A DNA stretch of 64,000 bases from Mycolicibacterium sediminis. Its GTDB lineage: Bacteria; Actinomycetota; Actinomycetes; Mycobacteriales; Mycobacteriaceae. A model generated the notes under the pieces. That model searched no databases, was not told the DNA's origin, and saw nothing but the letters and a program-made list of their open reading frames with translations. Positions 35,898 through 45,256 of the stretch are shown piece by piece (position 1 is the stretch's first letter; the number at the start of each line of letters is the position of its first letter). Position numbers and translations under genes: made by a program. Where the stretch lies: NCBI RefSeq assembly GCF_010731735.1, contig NZ_AP022588.1:2914001-2978000 (forward strand), written 5' to 3'.

Positions 35898-36863
35898 ATG
35901 AAGGCACTGCAGTTCATTGGATCCGGCACACCACTGACTCCGGTCGACCTCCCGGAGCCAACCCCAGGCCCGGGCTGGGTCGTCGTCGACGTGCACGCCG
36001 CCGGTTTGTGTCATTCGGACCTGCACATCCTGCATGGCCCCGGGGCGGATTGGGTAGCGAAGAAGCCGATCGTACTCGGGCACGAAGTCGCCGGCACGGT
36101 CACCGAAATCGGCGAGGACGTCACCGGTTTCGAGATCGGCGATCGCGTCGGAATCGCCTGCATCGCCCATCCGCTCGAAGCGGGACTGGCCTACGCGCCG
36201 GGCCTCGCCGTCGACGGCGGGTACGCCGAGCAGACGCTCGCCCACGCCTCGACACTCGTCCCAATTCCCGACAACGTGTCCTTCGCCCAAGCCGCCATCG
36301 CCACCGACTCCGTCGCGACCTCCTATCACGCCGTCCGCACCAGTGCGGGCGTGCAGAGGGGCCAGACGGTGGGCATCATCGGGTTGGGCGGACTTGGCCT
36401 GAACGGTGTTCGAGTCGCCCATCTTCAAGGTGCCACGGTATACGGAGTAGACGTCAACCCCTCGACATTCCCCACCGCAAGACAGATGGGGGCGAAGGAA
36501 TGCTTTTCCTCGATCGCCGATCTGCAGGCTCTTCAGCCCGACGTCATCATCGACTTCGCAGGCGCCGGCTCCACCACCGCAGCTGCCGTCGAGGCGGTCC
36601 GGGCCGGTGGACGCGTGGTCGTGATCGGCCTAGAGGCAGGGACCGCCGAGATCAAACTCACGCACATGGTGTTGATGTCGGTCCAACTGCATGGCTCCCT
36701 GGGGGCCAGCAAGCAAGACCTCGTCGAGGTCTACGACCTCATCTCCTCCGGAGACCTGGATCCTGCGATCGAGGAGGTCGCCTTCGACGACGTCCCCGAC
36801 GCGCTGGACCGGCTGCACCGCGGGGAAGTCGCCGGCCGGTTGGTTGCCAACCCGCACCGCTGA
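35898..36863 (+). CDS. Zinc-dependent alcohol dehydrogenase (MDR family) without the structural-zinc lobe
   Basis: 321 residues. Catalytic zinc ligands are C38 (GLCHSDLH) and H62-E63 (GHEVAG), and the cofactor loop is GIIGLGGLGLNGV, so NAD(P)-dependent alcohol oxidation is expected. The four-cysteine structural-zinc lobe usual after GDRVG is missing; the region reads GDRVGIACIAHPLEAGLAYA with one cysteine only. Medium-chain dehydrogenases without that lobe exist, so it may still be active. It lies between the ligase and the monooxygenase in one operon and would supply the ketone for the latter. It could alternatively use an aldehyde or quinone-like substrate. Confidence 0.85.
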   Translation: MKALQFIGSGTPLTPVDLPEPTPGPGWVVVDVHAAGLCHSDLHILHGPGADWVAKKPIVLGHEVAGTVTEIGEDVTGFEIGDRVGIACIAHPLEAGLAYAPGLAVDGGYAEQTLAHASTLVPIPDNVSFAQAAIATDSVATSYHAVRTSAGVQRGQTVGIIGLGGLGLNGVRVAHLQGATVYGVDVNPSTFPTARQMGAKECFSSIADLQALQPDVIIDFAGAGSTTAAAVEAVRAGGRVVVIGLEAGTAEIKLTHMVLMSVQLHGSLGASKQDLVEVYDLISSGDLDPAIEEVAFDDVPDALDRLHRGEVAGRLVANPHR

Positions 36864-36910
36864 CCACTACCCGCCTCAATCACACACTGTCCCTGGATGA
36901 AAGAACACCC

Positions 36911-38749
36911 ATGACCTTTACCTTGCCCGTGTCCGGAATACCCGTTGACGTCGACTTCGACCCCGCGCAGATTCGTGAGCGCTACGCGGAGGAACGTGCC
37001 AAGCGGATGCGCGAGGAGTCCCCGGCCCAATTCCAAGGATTGTCCGACGTCCGTGAACTCGACGGTTCCGCCGACCCGTACACCGACGTCACGGCTCGTG
37101 AGCCGCTGGCCGTGGACGTCGAGGTGGCGGTCCTCGGCGGCGGTTTCGGCGGTCTGCTGGCCGGGGCGTACCTGACTCGGGAGGGCGTCACCGACTTCCG
37201 CATCGTCGAACAGGGCGGTGACTTCGGCGGAACCTGGTACTGGAATCGCTATCCCGGGGTGCAGTGCGACGTCGAGTCGTACATCTACATGCCGCTTCTG
37301 GAGGAGACGGGATACATCCCCACCAAGCGTTATGCAGACGGGGCCGAGATCTTCGAGCACGCCCAACGCATCGGCAGGCACTTCGACCTGTACCGCGCAG
37401 CGCTGTTCCACACTGCGGTCACCGCCGTCAACTGGCGGCAGGATCTCGAGCGGTGGGAGGTGCGAACCGACCGCGGCGACACCCTGAGCGCCCGCTTCGT
37501 CGTCCGCGCCAATGGGCCGTTGAACAAGCCGCAGCTGCCAAAGGTCAACGGAATCAAGGACTTTCAGGGAACCATCTTCCACACTAGCCGGTGGGACTAC
37601 GACTACACCGGTGGTGGTCCGGACGGAAACCTCGAAGGGCTCCGGGACAAGCGGGTTGCCATCGTGGGTACAGGCGCCACCGCGGTCCAGGCCGTCCCGT
37701 TCGTCGCTGCAGATGCCGAGCAGCTCTTCGTGATTCAGCGGACTCCCAGCAACGTCGGCGTGCGCGGTAACAGGCCGACCGACCCCGAGTGGGCGTCGAG
37801 TCTGAAGCCCGGCTGGCAAGGGGAACGCCACCGCAACTTCTTGGCGCACTGCAACGGAGAACGCGCCGAGCAGAATCTCGTCGACGATGTTTGGACCCGG
37901 GTGTTCGTCGACATGCCCGGTCAACACCTCGTCGAGGCACCGGTGGACACGCTGGAACTTCACGACCAGATCGTGCTCACCGAGGCCGCCGACATGACGA
38001 TGATGCAGGAGATCCACCGACGCATCGACTCGGTCGTGTCCGACCCAGCCACCGCCGAGGCCCTCAAACCCTGGTACGGATTCGTCTGCAAGAGGCCATG
38101 TTGCAACGACGGCTACCTCGAAGCGTTCAACAATCCGTCGGTGACGCTGGTGTCGGCACCCGGCGGCGTCGATGCCATTACCCCGACCGGGCTGATCGCC
38201 AACGGCACGCACTACGAGCTCGACTGCATCGTCTTCGCCACTGGATTCGAAACCGGAAGCGTGTCCTCGGATCGATACGGTTACGACATCGTGGGACGCG
38301 ACGGACTGTCGCTGCGCGAGCACTTCGCCGACGGGGCCAAGACCCTCCACGGCTTCTTCACCCGCGGATTCCCCAACTTCGTTGAAGTGGGACTCAGCCA
38401 GAACGCCTACGTCGTGAACTTCACCTACATGCTCGATCGAAAGGCCCGCCACGCCGCACGGATGATCGCCCACGCCGCCCGGCACGACGTGGGCGTCGTA
38501 GAGCCCACCCAAGCCGCTCAGGACGAGTGGGTCGAAGCCACTCGCAACTCCGGCTTGGCGCGGCAGTTCTACCTCGCGGGCTGCACGCCGGGCTACTACA
38601 ACGGCCAGGGTGACATCGGAAAGGCCTTCTTCAACGACGTCTACACGGGCAGCGAGATCGACTTCTGGGACATGATCGAAAACTGGTGGCAAGAGAAGAC
38701 ATTCGAGGGTTTGGTACTCACCGACCGTCAGATCAGCCAGGTCCCGTAG
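36911..38749 (+). CDS. Baeyer-Villiger flavin monooxygenase
   Basis: 612 residues from ATG 36911; the longer open frame (to 36008) is shadow of the dehydrogenase. The first FAD-binding motif is LGGGFGGLLAGAY (about 73-85), the fingerprint FQGTIFHTSRW (218-228) fits FxGxxxHxxxW exactly, and the second Rossmann site is AIVGTGATAVQ. GTWYWNRYPGVQCD is also typical. Such enzymes insert oxygen beside a ketone carbonyl using NADPH and FAD, giving an ester. With the adjacent dehydrogenase and CoA ligase, a route from secondary alcohol to ketone, ester and acyl-CoA is implied, but no esterase gene is adjacent. The size is right for a phenylacetone/cyclohexanone-monooxygenase-like enzyme. Confidence 0.92.
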   Translation: MTFTLPVSGIPVDVDFDPAQIRERYAEERAKRMREESPAQFQGLSDVRELDGSADPYTDVTAREPLAVDVEVAVLGGGFGGLLAGAYLTREGVTDFRIVEQGGDFGGTWYWNRYPGVQCDVESYIYMPLLEETGYIPTKRYADGAEIFEHAQRIGRHFDLYRAALFHTAVTAVNWRQDLERWEVRTDRGDTLSARFVVRANGPLNKPQLPKVNGIKDFQGTIFHTSRWDYDYTGGGPDGNLEGLRDKRVAIVGTGATAVQAVPFVAADAEQLFVIQRTPSNVGVRGNRPTDPEWASSLKPGWQGERHRNFLAHCNGERAEQNLVDDVWTRVFVDMPGQHLVEAPVDTLELHDQIVLTEAADMTMMQEIHRRIDSVVSDPATAEALKPWYGFVCKRPCCNDGYLEAFNNPSVTLVSAPGGVDAITPTGLIANGTHYELDCIVFATGFETGSVSSDRYGYDIVGRDGLSLREHFADGAKTLHGFFTRGFPNFVEVGLSQNAYVVNFTYMLDRKARHAARMIAHAARHDVGVVEPTQAAQDEWVEATRNSGLARQFYLAGCTPGYYNGQGDIGKAFFNDVYTGSEIDFWDMIENWWQEKTFEGLVLTDRQISQVP

Positions 38750-38780
38750 AGGGGATCGCCCACCGGCTAGAATTTGCGCC

Positions 38781-39455
38781 ATGTCGAGTAAGCCGAGCCG
38801 GGCCGCTAAAGGGGCCGCGGCGGTCGCCGGTGACCGCCGCGCCCCAAGCAAGGGCGAGCGGCAACGTCAGGTCATTTTGACCACGTTGGCCGAGTTACTC
38901 GAGACACGCCCCATCGGCGAACTCACCGTCAACGAAATAGCCTCGGCAGCAGCTGTTCTCCGGTCGGGCTATTACTTCTACTTCGATTCCAAGTTCGCCC
39001 CGCTCGCGGTATTGGCGGCCGACATCTGGTCGGAGTTCGAGGAACGCGCTAGGTCCTTCGTCCGTTTTGACACTGAGACCGTCGAACAGTACCTCGACCG
39101 CGTGCAGGCGGCGACAGCCGAAGAATGGCGCACCCACTCGGCGGTCCTGATCGCCTCAGTCCAGGCCATCCCCGAAGACGAGCAGCTGGCCACCATGATG
39201 CGCGCTCGCAATCAGCACCTGGCCGACGTCCTGACGGCCCAGGTTCTCAAGGACCGGGAGCAAGGCCTGGCGGCCCCCGCCTCACCCGACGTACCAGGAC
39301 TCGTGGCTGCCCTGCTCGAGATGACGATGCACATGCTGTACCAAGACCGGCTCGCGAAGTGCCCGCCGGAACAGACCGAGCGATCGATGTCTGCAGTGCG
39401 GGCCATCTGGCTCGCTTCCGTGTGGGGTCGGTCGCAGGCGATAGTGACATCGTGA
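38781..39455 (+). CDS. TetR-family regulator, EthR-like
   Basis: 224 residues with an Arg/Lys-rich leader and a TetR HTH ([40 protein letters not shown]). That HTH and the YFYF-K spacing resemble EthR, which represses the Baeyer-Villiger enzyme EthA in mycobacteria. It follows the monooxygenase gene by about 30 bp in the same direction, so it probably auto-regulates the operon, with a ketone or hydrophobic ligand lifting repression. Unlike ethR-ethA it is not divergent. The ligand domain is otherwise not diagnostic. Confidence 0.85.
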   Translation: MSSKPSRAAKGAAAVAGDRRAPSKGERQRQVILTTLAELLETRPIGELTVNEIASAAAVLRSGYYFYFDSKFAPLAVLAADIWSEFEERARSFVRFDTETVEQYLDRVQAATAEEWRTHSAVLIASVQAIPEDEQLATMMRARNQHLADVLTAQVLKDREQGLAAPASPDVPGLVAALLEMTMHMLYQDRLAKCPPEQTERSMSAVRAIWLASVWGRSQAIVTS

Positions 39456-39483
39456 GGCTTCAAGGCGGTTCGGTGCCAAAAAT

Positions 39484-39891
39484 GTGAGAGTCCACTCCGA
39501 ATGCTTGACCGGCGACGTCTTTGCCTCCAAGCGCTGCGACTGCGGTGCCCAGCTGGATCTGGCGCTAGAGATGATCGCCGCCGAAGGACGAGGGGTGGTG
39601 GTCTACCTGCGCGGCCACGAGGGACGGGGCATCGGCCTGGTGGAGAAGATACGGGCCTATCGCCTACAGGACGGCGGTCTGGATACGGTGGACGCCAATC
39701 TTCAGCTCGGCCATCCCGCTGACGCGCGCGACTATCGCGTTGGCGTGCAAATATTGTCGGACATCGGGGTGGGCGCGATGAGACTACTGACCAACAATCC
39801 CGCCAAGCGTCAAGCGATCGAAGCTCACGGACTCGTCATCGACGAATACGTCCCTTTGTTAATGCGGCCGACTGCAGAGAACATTCACTAG
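39484..39891 (+). CDS. N-terminally truncated GTP cyclohydrolase II-like protein
   Basis: 135 residues from GTG 39484. It contains the zinc-binding [18 protein letters not shown] (three cysteines) and the GTP-handling [14 protein letters not shown], both core features of RibA, which opens GTP for riboflavin and F420 precursor synthesis. Full RibA has about 55-60 more residues before the VRVHSEC start; the upstream frame is closed by stop codons. The C-terminus also ends early. It starts about 30 bp after the TetR gene, so the break may be a recombination junction. It might retain a partial activity, but a pseudogene is more likely. Confidence 0.65.
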   Translation: MRVHSECLTGDVFASKRCDCGAQLDLALEMIAAEGRGVVVYLRGHEGRGIGLVEKIRAYRLQDGGLDTVDANLQLGHPADARDYRVGVQILSDIGVGAMRLLTNNPAKRQAIEAHGLVIDEYVPLLMRPTAENIH

Positions 39892-40363
39892 TTGCGCACG
39901 AAGCAGAATCGCATGGGACACCACCGGCTCACCCGCGACCCGCTACCAGGCTCGTCGGTGGGCTAAGCCCTCCCGCCGTTCATGTCCGTCCGGCGGTCGC
40001 TACGGGCCGCGATGATGCCGAACGGCCCGCGATGGAACTCGCCGTCGCGCAGGGAACACGTCGTGATCCTCGCAGATGAAAGCAGGATGTCGTGAACAGC
40101 GTTTTAGAGACGCTTGCCGTTGCAATGCGGAGGGCGGGAGGGGGTCTTGGGCCAGCGGCAGTTAAGTCGGAGAAGTGCCGTGTCTTCGGAAAAATGCTGT
40201 TGATCTTGCTCTGTCGTGGTCCTAAGAGCGATTCTCGTGCCGAGTGATCAAGTGCATCGAATGAGTTCTGACCAGGGGCCGGCCACGCATCGGCTTGCGC
40301 TGGCGCCTGGCCTGGACCAGGTTTCGACACGGTGAAGTGACCGCGCCGAACTGGTTGCTGCCA
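39892..40363. other. Intergenic region without visible gene
   Basis: About 470 bp between the RibA-like fragment and the convergent DUF5078-like gene. I find no credible frame, repeat or RNA. Confidence 0.5.
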
Positions 40364-40816
40364 TCACACGTGCCAGTTCCAGATGGACATGTCGCCCTTG
40401 GGGTAGTTCATGCAGACGTCGGTGGCCTTGGCGACGACGCCCTTGTTGTTGAAGAACAGCTTGGCCCAGTTGCCCCAGTGCGTCGCCACGTTCTCGTAGT
40501 AGACGTTGGTGGCGGTGTCCTCGGTGTACTGGCGGCGGGCGACGGGATCGAGGGAGAAGAACCAGTGGATGCGGTCGAAGTCCTGCTGCTGGACGTCGGC
40601 GGGGCGGTTGCTCCGGTCGATCACATACCACTCGAAGTACACCGGGCTGGTGTCGCGCGCGGCCGCCATGTACTGCTCGGTGTCGCACGTGGTGATGATC
40701 ATCCGGTGTGGGATGGGAAAGTCGTCGCTGGCATCGGCTGAGGCGATCCCGGACGTGGACAGGGCGCTGGTCAAGGTCGCCGCGGCGACACCGAATCGGA
40801 TTGCCTTGTGGGTCAT
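40364..40816 (-). CDS. Exported DUF5078-like mycobacterial protein
   Basis: 150 residues. The N-terminus ([20 protein letters not shown], ending near SGIASADA) is a clear signal peptide. The mature part has two cysteines (TTCDTEQYM and [10 protein letters not shown]), probably a disulfide, and aromatic-rich stretches ([20 protein letters not shown]). I recognise the family as the small secreted DUF5078 type, of unknown function. It is last in the leftward mmpS-mmpL cluster, 24 bp after the DUF732-like gene. Association with an MmpL transporter suggests a periplasmic or cell-wall role. Confidence 0.8.
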   Translation of the reverse strand: MTHKAIRFGVAAATLTSALSTSGIASADASDDFPIPHRMIITTCDTEQYMAAARDTSPVYFEWYVIDRSNRPADVQQQDFDRIHWFFSLDPVARRQYTEDTATNVYYENVATHWGNWAKLFFNNKGVVAKATDVCMNYPKGDMSIWNWHV

Positions 40817-40840
40817 GACTTTGTCGTCATCCTGTTCGGC

Positions 40841-41173
40841 TCAGGACCCCGCCATGGCGGCGTGGGCGAGGATCGGGCTGTTGTCTGGGCAGTAGTGGTT
40901 CAGGGCGGCGCTGAGGAATTGCCAGTTCTGTTCGGTGGCGTTGTTGCTGTCGAGGGTGTTGCCGAGGAACTTGGCCGAGTCGAACGCGTCGTGGTCGACG
41001 TTGTCGTTCAGCCGTTTGCAGACCAGTTTGCCAATCCAGGCGTTGTAGTCCTTTTGCCCGTAGATGCCGTAGGTGTGCAATTCCTGGGAGAAGTCGGTGT
41101 CGGGGTCGGCAGCCGCGGGCGCGGCCAAACCGACTGCGGCACCGATGATCAGGGCGGCGACGGTGTACTTCAT
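40841..41173 (-). CDS. Exported DUF732-like small protein
   Basis: 110 residues. A signal peptide (MKYTVAALIIGAAVGLAAPA, ending at AAAD) is followed by a short helical domain with two cysteines (GKLVCKRLND and NHYCPDNSP), the DUF732 pattern common in mycobacterial secreted proteins. Function unknown. It lies between mmpL and the DUF5078-like gene in one leftward operon (38 bp after mmpL), so probably works in the same envelope process. Confidence 0.82.
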   Translation of the reverse strand: MKYTVAALIIGAAVGLAAPAAADPDTDFSQELHTYGIYGQKDYNAWIGKLVCKRLNDNVDHDAFDSAKFLGNTLDSNNATEQNWQFLSAALNHYCPDNSPILAHAAMAGS

Positions 41174-41211
41174 GACAGCGACTCCTCAGGCTTCTCGTGG
41201 TTTGGGGCCGG

Positions 41212-44037
41212 CTAGGGAGAGGGCACCGGACGTTGACGCACCGGTACCGGCCACCAGAACCACTTGCCCAGCAGTGCGGCGATCGACGGCGTGATGAACG
41301 ACCGCACGATCAGTGTGTCGAACAACAGACCAAGAGCGATGGTCGTGCCGATTTGCCCGAGGATCACCAGGTCGCTGAAGATGAACGCCCCCATCGTGGC
41401 CGCGAACACCAGTCCGGCGGCGGTGACAATGCGGCCGGTACCCGCCATCGACCGGATGATGCCGGTGTTGAGGCCTGCGTGGATCTCCTCCTTGAACCGT
41501 GAGACCAGTAGCAGGTTGTAGTCCGCACCCACGGCCAGCAGTAGGACGACGGCCAGCGGTATCACGACCCAGAACAGGCGGATCCCGAAGACGTATTGCC
41601 ACACCAGGACAGCCAGTCCGACCGACGCCCCCAGGGACAGTGCGACGGTGCCGACGATGACGAGGGCGGCGACGATGCTGCGGGTCGCAAACATCATGAT
41701 CAGCAGGATCAGAGCTATTGCGGCCAGCGCGGAGATCAGCAGGTCGTACTTCATCCCCTCCTGGAGGTCCTTGTTGGTGGAGCCGAGTCCGGCGACGTAG
41801 ATCTTGGCGTCGGACATCGGGGTGGCCTTGAGTGCATCGAAGACCGCGTCCTTCATGGCGTCGATATGCGGGATCGCCTGGGGGTCTGCCGGATTGCCCT
41901 GGTGGGTCACGATGAACCTGGCGGCCTTGCCATCGGGGGAAAGGAACAACTTGAGTCCGCGCTTGAAGTCGGCGTTGTCGAAGGCTTCCGGGGGGAGGTA
42001 GAACGAGTCGTCGTTCTTGGCCTCGTCAAATGCCTGACCCATGGCGGTGGCGTTCTTGAGCGCCTCTTCGCTCTGGGCATTGATGCCGCCGGTGGTCGCA
42101 TGGTTCGTCAGGGTGAGATCGCGGTTGCGTTCCTGAATGGCGATCTGTGGTGGCAACAGGGCAACCAGTTGCGGTTGCAATGCGTCGAGCTTGTCAAGGC
42201 TTGCGGTGATGTTGGTGAACTTGTCGGACAGCTCGGAGATTCCGTCCACTGAGTCGAACACCGACCGAAAAGCCTGGCACATTGGGATGTCGAAACAGTG
42301 CGGCTCCCAGTAGAAGTAGTTGCGCAGCGGGCGGAAGGCGTCGTCGAAGTCGGCCAGCTTGTCGCGCAGACTGTTCACCGTGGCGACGGTGTCGTGGAAG
42401 GCCTCGGTCTGCTCGTGGGTGGCCTGGGCGCTCTGCTGCTGCAGCGCTAGTTGCTGGTTGAGCACGTTGATCGTGTTGTCGATCTCCTGGGCCTGTGTGA
42501 GCATGTCGTCGGCGCGGTCCTTCTGGTAGCCGAGATTCATGATTTGGCTCGCGCTTGTCGCACTGATTTGGAACGGAATGGAAGTGTGCGTGATCGGTGT
42601 GCCGAGTGGTCGCGTAATCGACTGCACCAGAGCAACACCTGGTGTGTGCAGCACCGCTTTGGCGGCGCGCTCCAGAATCAGCATGTCTGCCGGATTGCGC
42701 ATGTCGTGATCGGTTTCGATCATCAGCAGTTCGGGGTTGATTCGAGCCTGGCTGAAATGCCTTTCGGCGGCCTGCATCCCGACGACACCGGGTGCGTCCC
42801 CCGGCATGTACGGCCGGTTGTCGAAGCTGGTCTGGTAGCCGGGCAGGGCGAGCGCACCGATTAATGCGATCCCACACGTCAGCACCAGGATCGGTCCGGG
42901 CCAGCGCACGATGGCGGTGCCGATCCGGCGCCAGCCCCTGGCGCGCAGCTTGCCCTTGGGTTCCATCAGCCCAAAGCGGCTGGCGGTCAACAACACTGCT
43001 GGGCTCAGCGTCAGCGCGGCCGCTAAAGTGACGACGACACCGATGGCGGCGGGGATGCCTAGGGTCTGGAAGTAGGGCAGCCGGGTGAACGCCATGCACG
43101 CGACCGCGCCGGCGATGGTCAGCCCTGAACCGACCATGACGTGGACGGTGCCGCGCCACATGTCGTAGTAGGCCGGGATCCTTTCCAGCCCGTTGCTGCG
43201 AGCCTCCTGGTACCGGCCGACGACGAAGATGGCGTAGTCGGTCCCCGCGGCGATGGCAAGCAACGTCAGAATGTTGGTCGCATAGGTGGACAGGCCGATG
43301 AGCCCGGAGTGGGCGAGCATTGCGACGACGCCACGGGCGGCGGCGAGTTCGATGGCGACCGTGACCAAGACGATGAGCATGGTGATCAGGGAGCGGTAGA
43401 CGAACAGCAGCATGATCGCGATGACCAAGAAGGTGATCGCGGTGACCTCGTTGGTACCCGCGCTGCCCACCTCGAAGTTGTCGGTCTGAAGCGGTGCCGC
43501 GCCGGTCACGTAGGCCTTGATGCCGGGAGGGGGAGGCGTGTCGGCGACGATCTTGCGCACGGCGTCTACGGATTCGTTTGACTGGGCTTCGCCCTGGTTC
43601 CCGCGTAGATAGATCTGGGTCAGGGCGGCCTTGCCGTCCTTGCTTTGCGAGCCGCCCGCGGTGAGTGGGTCGCCCCAAAAATCCTGGACGTGCTCGATGT
43701 GTTCGGGGTCTTTCTTGAGCTTCGCCACCAGGCTGTCGTAGAACTCGTGCGCCTGCTGGCCCAGGGGCTGGTCGCCCTCGATCACGACCATTGCTGCGCT
43801 GTCGGAGTCGAATTCACCGAAAACCTGGCCGATATGCCGCATGGCGAGAATGCTGGGCGCGTCCGCGGCGTTCAGACCGATCGAGCGCTCGGCGCCGACG
43901 ACCTCGAGTTGGGGCACGAGGGTGTTGGACAACGCTGCGATGGCAATCCACAGGAGCATGATCGGCACCGACAAGGTGCGGATGAGCCGGGCCGGCAGTG
44001 GGGCCTTGACGTTGGTGTCGACCTGGTGCCGACTCAT
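41212..44037 (-). CDS. MmpL-family RND transporter
   Basis: 941 residues from ATG 44037, which overlaps the MmpS stop (ATGA); the frame open to 44124 lacks a start context. It has the RND layout: a first TM (VPIMLLWIAIAALSN), a periplasmic loop, a block of TMs with GTDYAIFVVGRYQEAR, a large second loop, and a second block with VGADYNLLLVSRFKEE. The two DY pairs are the proton-relay residues of MmpL proteins. It would export a lipid or siderophore-like molecule using proton motive force, together with the upstream MmpS. Nothing in the sequence shows the cargo. Confidence 0.93.
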   Translation of the reverse strand: MSRHQVDTNVKAPLPARLIRTLSVPIMLLWIAIAALSNTLVPQLEVVGAERSIGLNAADAPSILAMRHIGQVFGEFDSDSAAMVVIEGDQPLGQQAHEFYDSLVAKLKKDPEHIEHVQDFWGDPLTAGGSQSKDGKAALTQIYLRGNQGEAQSNESVDAVRKIVADTPPPPGIKAYVTGAAPLQTDNFEVGSAGTNEVTAITFLVIAIMLLFVYRSLITMLIVLVTVAIELAAARGVVAMLAHSGLIGLSTYATNILTLLAIAAGTDYAIFVVGRYQEARSNGLERIPAYYDMWRGTVHVMVGSGLTIAGAVACMAFTRLPYFQTLGIPAAIGVVVTLAAALTLSPAVLLTASRFGLMEPKGKLRARGWRRIGTAIVRWPGPILVLTCGIALIGALALPGYQTSFDNRPYMPGDAPGVVGMQAAERHFSQARINPELLMIETDHDMRNPADMLILERAAKAVLHTPGVALVQSITRPLGTPITHTSIPFQISATSASQIMNLGYQKDRADDMLTQAQEIDNTINVLNQQLALQQQSAQATHEQTEAFHDTVATVNSLRDKLADFDDAFRPLRNYFYWEPHCFDIPMCQAFRSVFDSVDGISELSDKFTNITASLDKLDALQPQLVALLPPQIAIQERNRDLTLTNHATTGGINAQSEEALKNATAMGQAFDEAKNDDSFYLPPEAFDNADFKRGLKLFLSPDGKAARFIVTHQGNPADPQAIPHIDAMKDAVFDALKATPMSDAKIYVAGLGSTNKDLQEGMKYDLLISALAAIALILLIMMFATRSIVAALVIVGTVALSLGASVGLAVLVWQYVFGIRLFWVVIPLAVVLLLAVGADYNLLLVSRFKEEIHAGLNTGIIRSMAGTGRIVTAAGLVFAATMGAFIFSDLVILGQIGTTIALGLLFDTLIVRSFITPSIAALLGKWFWWPVPVRQRPVPSP

Positions 44038-44474
44038 GCCGTCTTGTCCAAGCATGCGATGTATCCGTTCACGTTGTCGGAAGACCTTTCGTCTTTGACG
44101 GTCCCGTTGACGGTGATGCGGCACCTGATGGTGTCGCCGTCGCCTTGGGCCCGCAGGTCGGCGTAGAGCGTCGGGTCGTCAGTGGTCAGCGTCTGCGACC
44201 AGGGCAGCGGAGCGTCGGCTACGCGCTGGGGCTGGGCATGGACGTCCAAGTAGTTGATGGTCGCGACGGACCCGGGCGAGCCGAACACCTCGAACAGAAC
44301 TGTCTTGGGGTTGTAATCGGTGTTCTCCAGCGCGGCAGAACCGGTTCGCGTGATCTCGGTGTCTGAGCCGAAGATGCCGTGCAACCGGTAGACGGCGACT
44401 GCCGACAACGCCACGACGACCGCCAGTACTACCGACATCCAGGAACGACCAAGCATGCGGATTGCGCGACTCAC
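44034..44474 (-). CDS. MmpS-family membrane accessory protein
   Basis: About 146 residues from GTG 44474 (a TTG lies six bases further upstream, an ATG at 44456). One N-terminal TM (SVVLAVVVALSAVAVYRL) precedes a periplasmic beta-rich domain (VLFEVFGSPGSVATINYLDV, TIRCRITVNGTVKDE, NGYIACLDK) typical of MmpS proteins, which assist MmpL export. It ends by 4-bp overlap on mmpL, so the two are coupled. It is divergent from the TetR gene at 44653, with an obvious operator between. Confidence 0.92.
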   Translation of the reverse strand: MSRAIRMLGRSWMSVVLAVVVALSAVAVYRLHGIFGSDTEITRTGSAALENTDYNPKTVLFEVFGSPGSVATINYLDVHAQPQRVADAPLPWSQTLTTDDPTLYADLRAQGDGDTIRCRITVNGTVKDERSSDNVNGYIACLDKTA

Positions 44475-44580
44475 CTGCAACTACTCTCGTTTGCCCCGAT
44501 GTTGAAGGCCCCTTGGGGTGACTCGCCTACCCGGCGCATCCCGACCGCCACGGTGCGATGGGGTTCCGCGCGAGTCGAGA

Positions 44581-44616
44581 GAACGTAACAGTTCCAAAAT
44601 GGAACGTCAACGTTCC
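44581..44616. promoter_or_regulatory. Overlapping palindromes, TetR operator between mmpS and tetR
   Basis: GTTCCAAAATGGAAC (44591-44605) and GGAACGTCAACGTTCC (44601-44616) are perfect inverted repeats sharing a GGAAC half-site; GAAC-N6-GTTC extends this upstream from 44581. The array lies between the divergent mmpS and TetR genes, as expected for a self-regulated repressor of the transporter. Confidence 0.75.
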
Positions 44617-44652
44617 TTTGGGGAAGTGCGGCGTACATCTAGGCTGTATGTG

Positions 44653-45219
44653 ATGAAGTCCGCGCCGCAAGCCCTGTCCCACGCTCAGGCGCGCACGCGC
44701 TCGGCAATCATCGAAGCGACAGTCTCAGTGCTCGCTGCCAATCGGACCGCGTCGTTGCCGGTGATCGCCGAGGCCGCCGGTGTGGGCCGGACGACCGTGC
44801 ACCGGTACTTCCCCGACCGCGATCACCTCATCCGAGAAGTAGCCGTCGATTCCATTGCAGTGGTTCGTCAGCTTGGCGTGCGGGCCGACACCACCCACGG
44901 CACCGCGGTCGACGCATTGCATCGCCTGCTCGCGGCCTACTTCTCCGAAAGTGACCGGATCGTATTTCTCTTCAAGGACCCGGCGGTGTTGCAAAACGTT
45001 CCTCCAGATGAGCAACCCGACGACGACTTCGTCATGGACCTCATCCGGCGAGGTCAGGTCGAGGGCAACCTGACGTCCGACCTGAGTGCAGTGTGGATTC
45101 AGCACGCGCTCCTTGCACTCGTATTGCAAGGGTGCGAAGACGTGAGCACCGGGGAGCTCCCCGCTCACACCGCCGTGACAACGATCCTGCGAACATTCCT
45201 CCGAGGGGCGTCGGCGTAG
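44653..45219 (+). CDS. TetR-family repressor, divergent to mmpS-mmpL
   Basis: 188 residues from ATG 44653. HTH: TRSAIIEATVSVLAANRTAS, LPVIAEAAGVGRTTVHRYFP, the TetR pattern. The C-terminal ligand domain has no specific signature. Divergence from mmpS and the palindromic array in between point to repression of the transporter and of itself, released by a ligand that may be the export cargo or a toxic compound. It is comparable in arrangement to Rv0678/mmpS5-mmpL5-like control, though a different family. Confidence 0.88.
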   Translation: MKSAPQALSHAQARTRSAIIEATVSVLAANRTASLPVIAEAAGVGRTTVHRYFPDRDHLIREVAVDSIAVVRQLGVRADTTHGTAVDALHRLLAAYFSESDRIVFLFKDPAVLQNVPPDEQPDDDFVMDLIRRGQVEGNLTSDLSAVWIQHALLALVLQGCEDVSTGELPAHTAVTTILRTFLRGASA

Positions 45220-45256
45220 GAGCCACCATGCCGGCGATCAGAATTGGTGATGGAGA

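Noticed and set aside
36731..38851. Minus-strand frame of 706 codons opposite the Baeyer-Villiger gene
   Set aside because: Shadow frame; the plus strand has a full fingerprint and cofactor motifs.
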